Source: Bacteroidia bacterium
Lineage (GTDB): Bacteria; Bacteroidota; Bacteroidia; Bacteroidales; P3
Assembly: GCA_025999775.1 (NCBI GenBank)
Contig: BNXT01000082.1
Coordinates: 1-6,607, forward strand
Direction of reading: 5' to 3'
Length of the DNA: 6,607 nt
Positions 1 through 4,406 of the stretch are shown here, piece after piece (the first letter of the stretch is position 1; the number at the start of each line of letters is the position of its first letter). The translations under genes and the position numbers were made by a program. The notes beneath the pieces were generated by a model. That model was not told where the DNA came from, did no database searches, and saw only the letters and a list, made by a program, of their open reading frames with translations.

Positions 1-36
1 ACCTTGAACATACTCCTTAAAACTTTTCTTTGACAT
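1..36 (-). CDS. 5' end of an unidentified gene running off the left edge
   Basis: An ATG at 36 opens a minus-strand reading frame of 12 codons (MSKKSFKEYVQG) that is still open at the window edge. What supports it as a real start is position: a TAnnTTTG -7 box with a TTTG -33 box lies just upstream, predicting a leader of roughly 20 nucleotides, and the short lysine-rich N-terminus is typical of a cytoplasmic protein. It has the same orientation as the other genes but is separated from rsmA by about 500 bases of repeats, so it is probably a separate transcription unit. Twelve residues are too few to name a product and I do not recognise it. Confidence 0.45.
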   Translation of the reverse strand, partial: MSKKSFKEYVQG

Positions 37-61
37 AATCTATAGGATTAAATTACTGCTA

Positions 62-93
62 CAAAAATACAAAATTATTGCCGTTTAACCAAA
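62..93 (-). promoter_or_regulatory. Bacteroidota-type promoter for the left-edge gene
   Basis: Read on the minus strand, TTTG (93-90) is followed after 20 bases by TATTTTTG (69-62). Both boxes and the spacing fit the Bacteroidota housekeeping sigma consensus (TTTG or TTG, about 17-23 bases, TAnnTTTG). The predicted transcription start is near 55-58, about 20 bases before the ATG at 36. A 5-base inverted pair (AACCA/TGGTT, 87-98) overlaps the -33 box but is too short to call an operator. Confidence 0.6.
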
Positions 94-160
94 TGGTTTA
101 TCAAAAAAAACTTTTGAGACAGCCTCTTCACCTTATTGTTAGGTATTATATCAGCAGGGG

Positions 161-181
161 ATTGCGGGTCAAGCCCGCAAT
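161..181. repeat. GCGGG palindromic element (REP-like hairpin)
   Basis: ATTGCGGG (161-168) and CCCGCAAT (174-181) form a perfect 8-base-pair stem around a 5-base loop (TCAAG), followed by GACG. It is far more GC-rich than its surroundings. From memory, the string GCGGGTCAAGCCCGC followed by AATGACG is a dispersed intergenic repeat in many bacterial genomes, so I treat it as a REP-like element rather than a terminator. No T-run follows on either strand. Confidence 0.6.
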
Positions 182-224
182 GACGACCTCTGAAAATTAT
201 TCATTGTTAATTGTTCACTGTTAA

Positions 225-248
225 TATCACGAGCGTAGCGAAGTGATA
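225..248. repeat. 24-base conserved-loop element, copy 1
   Basis: TATCAC (225-230) and GTGATA (243-248) are perfect inverted arms flanking the 12-base centre GAGCGTAGCGAA. The element has the same 6-12-6 geometry and nearly the same centre as the element at 479-502, but its arm sequences are unrelated to that copy's. This suggests a repeat family defined by its loop, with arms that only need to be self-complementary. Confidence 0.55.
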
Positions 249-255
249 CCTTACC

Positions 256-317
256 GCTAAAAATCGTCGCACAAAACCCTGCAGCTTGCGCAGGGGTGTG
301 CGACTGTTATTTTTAGC
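256..317. repeat. 62-base long imperfect palindrome (cruciform/BIME-like)
   Basis: Three nested stems share one axis: GCTAAAAAT (256-264) with ATTTTTAGC (309-317), 9 pairs; GTCGCACA (266-273) with TGTGCGAC (297-304), 8 pairs; CCCTGC (277-282) with GCAGGG (290-295), 6 pairs. They are separated by small internal loops and close on a 7-base loop (AGCTTGC). A minus-strand ORF of 60 codons crosses it, but it is Phe/Leu-rich, built from repeat sequence and implausible as a gene. The element could be a small non-autonomous mobile element or a transcribed structured RNA; nothing seen decides this. Confidence 0.6.
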
Positions 318-323
318 AAGCAT

Positions 324-372
324 TTTTCTTTTGGTTCGTTTTCTTTTGGTGCTTCAAAAGAAAATGAACGAA
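324..372. repeat. CTTTTGG-type hairpin repeat
   Basis: TTTTCTTTTGGT occurs twice in direct orientation (324-335 and 339-350). The second copy pairs with CAAAAGAAAA (355-364) as a perfect 10-base-pair stem around loop GTGCTT. The stem can continue with TTCG (335-338) against CGAA (369-372) if a TGAA bulge is allowed. From memory, TTTCTTTTGGTTCGTTT-like strings are common intergenic repeats in Bacteroidota genomes, often mis-annotated as short hypothetical proteins. No function is visible. Confidence 0.5.
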
Positions 373-475
373 TAAAAAGTATTAAGACAAAAGGAAAAGT
401 AAGAAGAAAGAGGCTATTGCTACAAAAGAAAATGAACAAGAAAATGTATTAAGACAAAAGGAAAAGTAAGAAGAA
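355..475. repeat. Imperfect purine-rich tandem duplication of about 55 bases
   Basis: The segment 355-410, starting CAAAAGAAAATGAAC and ending GGAAAAGTAAGAAGAAA, is repeated at 423-475 with one single-base length difference and a few substitutions in its middle. The period is 67-68 bases and a short unrelated spacer separates the copies. The plus strand is almost entirely A and G over 120 bases. The first copy supplies the right arm of the hairpin at 339-364, so the duplication carries half of that palindrome. Neither copy contains a convincing reading frame. Confidence 0.6.
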
Positions 476-502
476 AAAGTCGTTGAGCGTAGCCGAAACG
501 AC
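468..502 (-). terminator. Possible intrinsic terminator of the rsmA operon
   Basis: Thirty-eight bases past the rsmA stop, the minus strand reads GTCGTT, a 12-base loop, AACGAC, then immediately TTTTTCTTCTT (478-468). A stem followed by a T-rich tract in the right orientation fits a rho-independent terminator. The 6-pair stem with a large loop is weak, so termination may be partial. No better candidate lies between rsmA and the left edge. Confidence 0.4.
479..502. repeat. 24-base conserved-loop element, copy 2
   Basis: GTCGTT (479-484) and AACGAC (497-502) flank the 12-base centre GAGCGTAGCCGA. The centre shares its first nine bases with the copy at 231-242, while the arms are different but still perfectly complementary. 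It resembles, from memory, the widely dispersed TGAGCnnnGTCGAA-type palindromes of bacterial intergenic DNA. It sits just downstream of rsmA and probably doubles as the stem of that operon's terminator. Confidence 0.55.
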
Positions 503-540
503 CAAACTCCACCCTCCACACTATAACGGCTATTTTTTCC

Positions 541-1311
541 TTACCTGAGTACCGGCATTAGTCGTTTCGTAAGTTCGATAAATTCTTCAACGGATAGTTG
601 TTCCGCCCGACGATTAAACAAAGCATCTTGTAAACGCTGTTTATCGGTTACTAAGCAGGTCAAGGCATTACGTAAAGTCTTACGACGTTGATTGAAGGCT
701 GTTTTAACCACTTTAACAAATGCCATTTCATCGCAATCCAGATGTGATCGCTTATTTCGTTGCAAGCGAATGACCGCTGATTTAACCTTTGGTGGTGGTG
801 AGAACGCATTTTCGTGCACCGTAAAAAGGTACTCAATGTCATAAAAAGCCTGCAATAACACACTCAAAATACCATACGTCCTGCTCCCATGACGCGCTGC
901 TATTCGCTCGGCGACTTCTTTCTGAAACATTCCTACCACATAGGGAATTTGACCTCGACATTCCAACACTTTGAATAAAATCTGAGATGATATATTGTAA
1001 GGGAAATTGCCAATCACCGCAAATGATTCAGGAAAAACAGTACTCAAATCCAATCTTAAAAAATCGCCCTCTACGATTGATAGAGCGGGGATTTTCTTTT
1101 TTAGATACGCCACACTTTCTTTGTCAATTTCCACAACGGTCAGTCGATACGACGGATTAAGCGCCAAATAGTCGGTCAATGCGCCCATCCCTGCTCCTAC
1201 TTCTAACACCTCCGTAACCTGCGATGGCAACGCATCTACAATAGTGCGTGCGATAGCAGAATTGATGAGAAAATGTTGTCCTAAAGACTTCTTAGCTCTA
1301 ACCGTATTCAC
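541..1311 (-). CDS. rsmA: 16S rRNA dimethyladenosine transferase RsmA (KsgA)
   Basis: RsmA transfers four methyl groups from S-adenosylmethionine to two adjacent adenosines in the 3'-terminal hairpin of 16S rRNA (A1518/A1519 in E. coli), a late checkpoint of small-subunit assembly in the cytoplasm. The 256-residue length is normal. Visible signatures are KKSLGQHFL at 7-15, the SAM-binding glycine loop EVGAGMGALT at 37-46, the acidic VEID at 60-63, the catalytic NFPYNISS motif at 102-109, and FSPPPKVKSAV at 170-180, with a small helical C-terminal domain after about 190. The start is a GTG at 1311: the family's N-terminal motif begins six codons later, an in-frame TGA lies seven codons upstream, and the next Met is inside the SAM loop. 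It follows pduO by 25 bases and is the last gene before the repeat region. Confidence 0.97.
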   Translation of the reverse strand: MNTVRAKKSLGQHFLINSAIARTIVDALPSQVTEVLEVGAGMGALTDYLALNPSYRLTVVEIDKESVAYLKKKIPALSIVEGDFLRLDLSTVFPESFAVIGNFPYNISSQILFKVLECRGQIPYVVGMFQKEVAERIAARHGSRTYGILSVLLQAFYDIEYLFTVHENAFSPPPKVKSAVIRLQRNKRSHLDCDEMAFVKVVKTAFNQRRKTLRNALTCLVTDKQRLQDALFNRRAEQLSVEEFIELTKRLMPVLR

Positions 1312-1336
1312 GCTAACGATATTGATAATTCATGAG

Positions 1337-1924
1337 TTACAGCGTCCGACTTAAGGTAAACAGGTAATCCGACAGACGATTGAGATAGCAGATGGCGTAT
1401 TGTAAATATAATAGTTCTTTACTGTTTGAGTGGTTCGAGGATTGGGGTTGTAGGATGTCGTTAGCAATATCGGATTGTGCATTGTAAAACAACGTTATAC
1501 TGTCGTAATAGGCAACAGCTATACGTTCTGCGCGTCTGGCAATCGTCCTCGTAACATGGACGTGCGACGCAGCCGGCGTACCTCCCGGAATAATAAAATC
1601 ATTCAAAGGCTCTAAAATAGCGCTTAACCTATCTATTTCTTTTTCCAAACACAGAATTGCGCCTTCCTCTATTGCATGGCTTGAAGCATCAAATTTGTGC
1701 CAATCCGTCGAAAAGACGATACCCACTTTAAATAAATCATGCTGAATATGCATGCAAAACTCTTTATCTGTTGGGTTTTCCAAGAAATTAACAGCGACAC
1801 CAAGGTAGGCATTTAACTCATCAATAGTTCCATAGACATCAACCTTAATTTCAGCTTTCGATACACGCGTTTGCCCTACCAAACTGGTGGTACCATTATC
1901 ACCGGTTTTAGTGTATATCTTCAT
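1337..1924 (-). CDS. pduO: PduO-type cob(I)alamin adenosyltransferase
   Basis: This enzyme (PduO/MMAB family, ATP:corrinoid adenosyltransferase) moves the adenosyl group of ATP onto cob(I)alamin to make adenosylcobalamin, the cofactor of enzymes such as methylmalonyl-CoA mutase. The protein is 195 residues, normal for the family, which forms a trimer of helical bundles. The N-terminal ATP-binding motif TKTGDNGTTSLVG spans 5-17 (usually followed by a second Gly; here Gln18). YGTIDELNAYLG lies at 31-42 with the conserved acidic D35. IIPGG is at 111-115, RTIARRAER at 126-134, and the C-terminal NRLSDYLFTLSR at 182-193. The start overlaps the end of the upstream membrane-protein gene by 17 bases in another frame, implying translational coupling. 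No other B12 gene and no cobalamin riboswitch are visible in the window. Confidence 0.95.
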   Translation of the reverse strand: MKIYTKTGDNGTTSLVGQTRVSKAEIKVDVYGTIDELNAYLGVAVNFLENPTDKEFCMHIQHDLFKVGIVFSTDWHKFDASSHAIEEGAILCLEKEIDRLSAILEPLNDFIIPGGTPAASHVHVTRTIARRAERIAVAYYDSITLFYNAQSDIANDILQPQSSNHSNSKELLYLQYAICYLNRLSDYLFTLSRTL

Positions 1925-2342
1925 TTTCTTTGATCGGCTGCTGCTTTTGATTTTCTTGCTTCACCAATTTTTGTAGGCAAATAGTCTCCAACACTGTAAA
2001 AAACACGTAATAAATAAGGAAGCAAATTAAAAATTCAAAAGCATGTTCTTTAATGGCAAAGACGTATGTTGCAAGTATGATCAAGAACAACAACAGTTTA
2101 GCCATTTTAGTCGTTTGATAATGCCTAAGTATTGCCTTAATATCCGAATTTTTATAGTGTAACAACCATGCCATCAGTCCCCACTCTATCAATGCGATAA
2201 GTAGTAACTCGATGAACCACAGAGGGTGAATAATAGCGGGTACGAACCACTGCAGTACCGACGTAATCACGCCAAGTCCGGCTGTAAGATAAATCACAAA
2301 CAAGCGGTACGACTTTTCGGTGATAGCCTTTACCGCTGTCAT
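1908..2342 (-). CDS. Small four-helix membrane protein, possibly AtpI-like
   Basis: The 144-residue protein has no signal peptide and about four predicted membrane helices (roughly 13-34, 39-62, 80-97 and 100-120). A basic loop between helices 2 and 3 (KNSDIKAILRHYQTTKMAK) and a charged Gln/Lys/Glu-rich tail suggest both lie in the cytoplasm. The size, paired helices and the FFTVLETICL segment in helix 4 recall the AtpI/UncI-like proteins that, as I remember it, sit between bactofilin and the ATP synthase a-subunit gene in many Bacteroidota. Here no atp gene follows; pduO does. Its ATG overlaps the bactofilin stop (ATGA), and its own 3' end overlaps pduO by 17 bases, so it is almost certainly cotranslated with both. 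The function is not established from sequence; AtpI-like is an inference from topology and remembered synteny. Confidence 0.85.
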   Translation of the reverse strand: MTAVKAITEKSYRLFVIYLTAGLGVITSVLQWFVPAIIHPLWFIELLLIALIEWGLMAWLLHYKNSDIKAILRHYQTTKMAKLLLFLIILATYVFAIKEHAFEFLICFLIYYVFFTVLETICLQKLVKQENQKQQPIKENEDIH

Positions 2343-2704
2343 TTTTTCAGATTATCGGTCTGTTTCACGTCGGTCATTTTGCAAAAACCATTAAACACGG
2401 CGCCGGTCTCAATGGATATTTTGTCGGTTTTTATATCACCGGTAATGTTAGCGGCAGCTTTGATAGCAATATAGTCTTTAACTTCTACATTGGCTTTGAT
2501 AGTACCTTCAAATTCAGCTGTTTGGCAGATAACGGTACCGCTAACAACGCCATTTTGTCCTACAATAAGCTTACCATTGGTGATTACACTACCCTCAAAA
2601 TCACCATCAATACGGATGTTCCCCGTGGCATTAAAGTCTCCTTTGAATTTGGTACCCGCGCTGATGATATTGTACGCATTGATTTCTGTTTCCATTTTTG
2701 CCAT
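2339..2704 (-). CDS. Bactofilin (polymer-forming cytoskeletal protein)
   Basis: Bactofilins (DUF583; BacA/BacM/CcmA family) form a compact right-handed beta-helix that polymerises without nucleotide into filaments at the inner face of the membrane, often positioning cell-wall enzymes. The 121-residue protein is nearly all domain: short repeating strands with regularly spaced Gly and Val/Ile, for example AGTKFKGDF at 16-24, IRIDGDFEGSV at 30-40, GKLIVGQNGVVSG at 44-56 and EGTIKANV at 66-73, ending near 110 with a short polar tail. I chose the ATG at 2704 because the family usually starts 10-20 residues before the AGT strand and because a -7 box at 2745-2752 places the transcription start near 2738-2741. 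The ATG at 2740 would then be leaderless or untranscribed, and the longer frame to 2809 runs through the promoter. Its stop overlaps the next gene's start (ATGA). Confidence 0.93.
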   Translation of the reverse strand: MAKMETEINAYNIISAGTKFKGDFNATGNIRIDGDFEGSVITNGKLIVGQNGVVSGTVICQTAEFEGTIKANVEVKDYIAIKAAANITGDIKTDKISIETGAVFNGFCKMTDVKQTDNLKK

Positions 2705-2744
2705 AGTCTTTCTATAATATAATACAATTTTATTTTTCATGGTG

Positions 2745-2752
2745 CAAAGATA
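2745..2752 (-). promoter_or_regulatory. -7 element upstream of bactofilin
   Basis: The minus strand reads TATCTTTG, an exact match to TAnnTTTG, 41 bases before the chosen bactofilin start and in the only intergenic gap over 100 bases between the complete genes. No TTG is found at the expected -33 spacing, where the sequence is simply A/T-rich, so strength is uncertain. It would give the bactofilin-membrane protein-pduO-rsmA set its own promoter. Confidence 0.5.
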
Positions 2753-2830
2753 CACAAAAATTTTAATATATTGATATTGTGTTAAATCTTTTTTTTGAGC
2801 GCTATTCATTTTATTGTTCGTGTTCTATGG

Positions 2831-3082
2831 TCATGGGCAATCACAATCTCGTTTAGGATTTTTCTTCATCACTTCCGGATGTTTGTGTCGTGGTGTTGTT
2901 GAGCGACGATGCTGCGAGGAGGATACCGACTGACGTTGGCGCGAAGGCGCTGATTGTTCATGCGAAGGTTTCGGTCTATGAGCACGAGGACGCTGGTTAT
3001 GCGTTGCACACGATGATAAAATGGCTGATAAAATACAGACTATCGTCAATGTCTTGATACCTATTAAATACAGCTTTTTCAT
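2831..3082 (-). CDS. Small, strongly basic lipoprotein of unknown function
   Basis: The 83-residue protein has a lysine-containing N-terminus, a hydrophobic stretch (about 8-22) and a lipobox ILSSC with Cys25 as the predicted lipidation site, so it should be exported and anchored in the envelope. The mature part of about 59 residues has no visible fold: it is rich in Arg, Lys, His, Ser and Pro, with about 14 Arg/Lys and 6 His against 4 acidic residues, and ends in KRDCDCP with two closely spaced cysteines. The low-complexity basic body could contact peptidoglycan, LPS or another anion, and the terminal CxC could bind metal or form a disulfide; both are speculation. It lies 10 bases after rseP and is probably cotranscribed with it. 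I do not recognise a named family. Confidence 0.8.
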   Translation of the reverse strand: MKKLYLIGIKTLTIVCILSAILSSCATHNQRPRAHRPKPSHEQSAPSRQRQSVSSSQHRRSTTPRHKHPEVMKKNPKRDCDCP

Positions 3083-3092
3083 ATCTTTTCAA

Positions 3093-4406
3093 TTAAAACA
3101 AACGTATAATATCATTACCTATAGCAAAAATCATAATACCCAAAAGTAGCATCATACCGATAGTTTGCGCTACGGTCAGGACTTTAATACTGGGTTTACG
3201 ACGGGTTATAATTTCTGCTAAGATAAATACCAGATGTCCGCCATCCAAAGCCGGTATCGGGAGTATGTTCATGAACGCTAAAATCAGTGAAATGAGCGCT
3301 GTAATATACCAAAACTTCGTCCATACCCATTGTCCGCCATAAATACGCGCCATGCCCACCGGTCCTTGAAGCGATTCCTGCGCTTTTTCTTTGCCTGTAA
3401 AAATCTTACCCAAACCGCGTGCATTCGCTAATATCAAATCAAAAGCATCCTTCGTGCCATAAAAAAGTGCAGACGAAATTGTATAGGACGCCAATTGATA
3501 AGGATACGAGCCAAGTTGAATACCCAAATACCCTGTTGAGTCTAACTTTACCGTCAGTGATTCCGGAACGTTATTACGTACAATATCAATCACGATTTCT
3601 TGTGCACGATGTTGCCATATCAAATCCCGAAATGCGCCAAACGAACGCACGCTATCGCCCGCCACCGCAATAATAAGGTCATTTTTTTGCAGTCCCGCCC
3701 GTTGCGCTATCGATGATTCGTAAATACTGTCAATAGTCGCCATTGGGTAGTTAAACGGCTCAAAAAGAGCGCCGCGTTGTACATTAAGTCGTTTATACGT
3801 ATCATCCGGTACTACAATGTTCAAAGTATCTTGTCCGCGCACCACTGTGATTGTAGCGCCCAACAATACATTCAGCGACTGTACATCCTGAAAACGCTTG
3901 ACCGTTTTGCCGTTGACCTGCACGATCTTATCACCGGTTTGAAAATGCAACTCCCGTGCTATCGGCGACGCATAAATGCCGTACTGTGACACTTCATCAT
4001 TACTCAGATAGTTACTTTGACTACTCAACAATAAGCACGACATGATGAAGATGCCTGTAATAAGATTCATAATTACGCCTGCACAAATAACTATCAGACG
4101 TTGCCATGCCGGTTTTGCACGAAATTCCCATGCTTGAGGTTCACACGCTAACTGTGCCGTATCCATGGATTCATCAACCATACCCGCAATTTTACAGTAA
4201 CCGCCAAACGGCAACCATCCAATACCAAATTCAGTGCCATGCCATTCAAAACTCATCAATTTTCCGCCCCAGGCATCGAAAAACAAATAAAACTTTTCCA
4301 CCTTGATACCAAACATTTTGGCAGTAAGATAGTGCCCCAATTCATGCAAAAAAACGAGTATAGATAGCCCCAACAAGAGTTGTACAGTCATAATAAGTCC
4401 GGTCAT
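3093..4406 (-). CDS. rseP: RseP-family site-2 zinc metalloprotease
   Basis: RseP cleaves substrates within the membrane plane: in E. coli the anti-sigma factor RseA and leftover signal peptides. The 437-residue protein has the family layout. The first helix carries the zinc-binding HELGH at 21-25 with Glu22 as catalytic base. A second helix (about 104-126) is followed by a periplasmic region with two PDZ-like domains (about 140-200 and 222-288). A third helix runs into NILPIPALDGGH at 380-391, whose Asp388 is the third zinc ligand, and a last helix spans about 411-434. All catalytic residues are present, so it should be active. The start is the ATG overlapping the dxr stop as ATGA; it leaves the usual 20 or so residues before HExxH, whereas the Met at codon 6 would shorten the first helix. 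Whether it acts on an anti-sigma factor here cannot be seen. Confidence 0.95.
   Translation of the reverse strand: MTGLIMTVQLLLGLSILVFLHELGHYLTAKMFGIKVEKFYLFFDAWGGKLMSFEWHGTEFGIGWLPFGGYCKIAGMVDESMDTAQLACEPQAWEFRAKPAWQRLIVICAGVIMNLITGIFIMSCLLLSSQSNYLSNDEVSQYGIYASPIARELHFQTGDKIVQVNGKTVKRFQDVQSLNVLLGATITVVRGQDTLNIVVPDDTYKRLNVQRGALFEPFNYPMATIDSIYESSIAQRAGLQKNDLIIAVAGDSVRSFGAFRDLIWQHRAQEIVIDIVRNNVPESLTVKLDSTGYLGIQLGSYPYQLASYTISSALFYGTKDAFDLILANARGLGKIFTGKEKAQESLQGPVGMARIYGGQWVWTKFWYITALISLILAFMNILPIPALDGGHLVFILAEIITRRKPSIKVLTVAQTIGMMLLLGIMIFAIGNDIIRLF
3099..3128 (-). promoter_or_regulatory. Possible internal promoter for the lipoprotein
   Basis: Inside the last codons of rseP, the minus strand has TTTG (3128-3125), 18 bases, then TACGTTTG (3106-3099), both matching the Bacteroidota boxes. 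It would start transcription near 3092-3095, just ahead of the lipoprotein ATG at 3082. Because the sequence is constrained by coding and the motif is short, this may be chance. Confidence 0.3.

Larger units (their letters stand above)
94..540. other. Intergenic repeat mosaic without a convincing gene
   Basis: Between the left promoter and rsmA there is no frame with plausible coding character. The stretch is a patchwork of the repeat elements listed separately. It also contains A/T-rich joins such as the TTGTTAATTGTT-like run at 203-223 and a TTTTGAGACAGCCTC segment (112-126) that has no identifiable partner. It also contains the probable terminator of the rsmA unit. The density of self-complementary elements suggests a site that tolerates repeat insertion between two transcription units. 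Confidence 0.6.

Noticed and set aside
87..98. AACCA/TGGTT inverted pair overlapping the -33 box as an operator
   Set aside because: Five-base arms in an A/T-rich region are expected by chance, and no regulator gene is adjacent.
112..126. TTTTGAGACAGCCTC as a terminal repeat of an insertion sequence
   Set aside because: It resembles some IS ends from memory, but there is no matching inverted copy in the window, no transposase and no target duplication.
257..439. Minus-strand 60-codon frame (Phe/Leu-rich, ends in CDDF)
   Set aside because: It is made entirely of the CTTTTGG hairpin, part of the purine-rich duplication and half of the 62-base palindrome. Its hydrophobic composition follows from T-rich repeat sequence, and it has no promoter or operon context.
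1..540. CRISPR array in the repeat-rich left region
   Set aside because: The repeats differ in type and spacing, there are no regularly spaced identical repeats with unique spacers, and no cas gene is present.
1925..2342. Cobalamin riboswitch upstream of pduO
   Set aside because: The upstream sequence is coding for the membrane protein up to and past the pduO start, leaving no leader, and no B12-box-like sequence was noticed.
2226..2722. Plus-strand frames opposite the bactofilin and membrane-protein genes (2226-2474, 2490-2717, 2522-2722)
   Set aside because: They are antisense shadows of well-supported minus-strand genes. No family motifs are visible in them, and overlapping frames compete with each other.
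2705..2809. Longer bactofilin reading frame starting at 2809 or 2740
   Set aside because: The extension from 2809 runs through the -7 promoter element and adds 35 residues not typical of the family; the 2740 ATG lies at the predicted transcription start.
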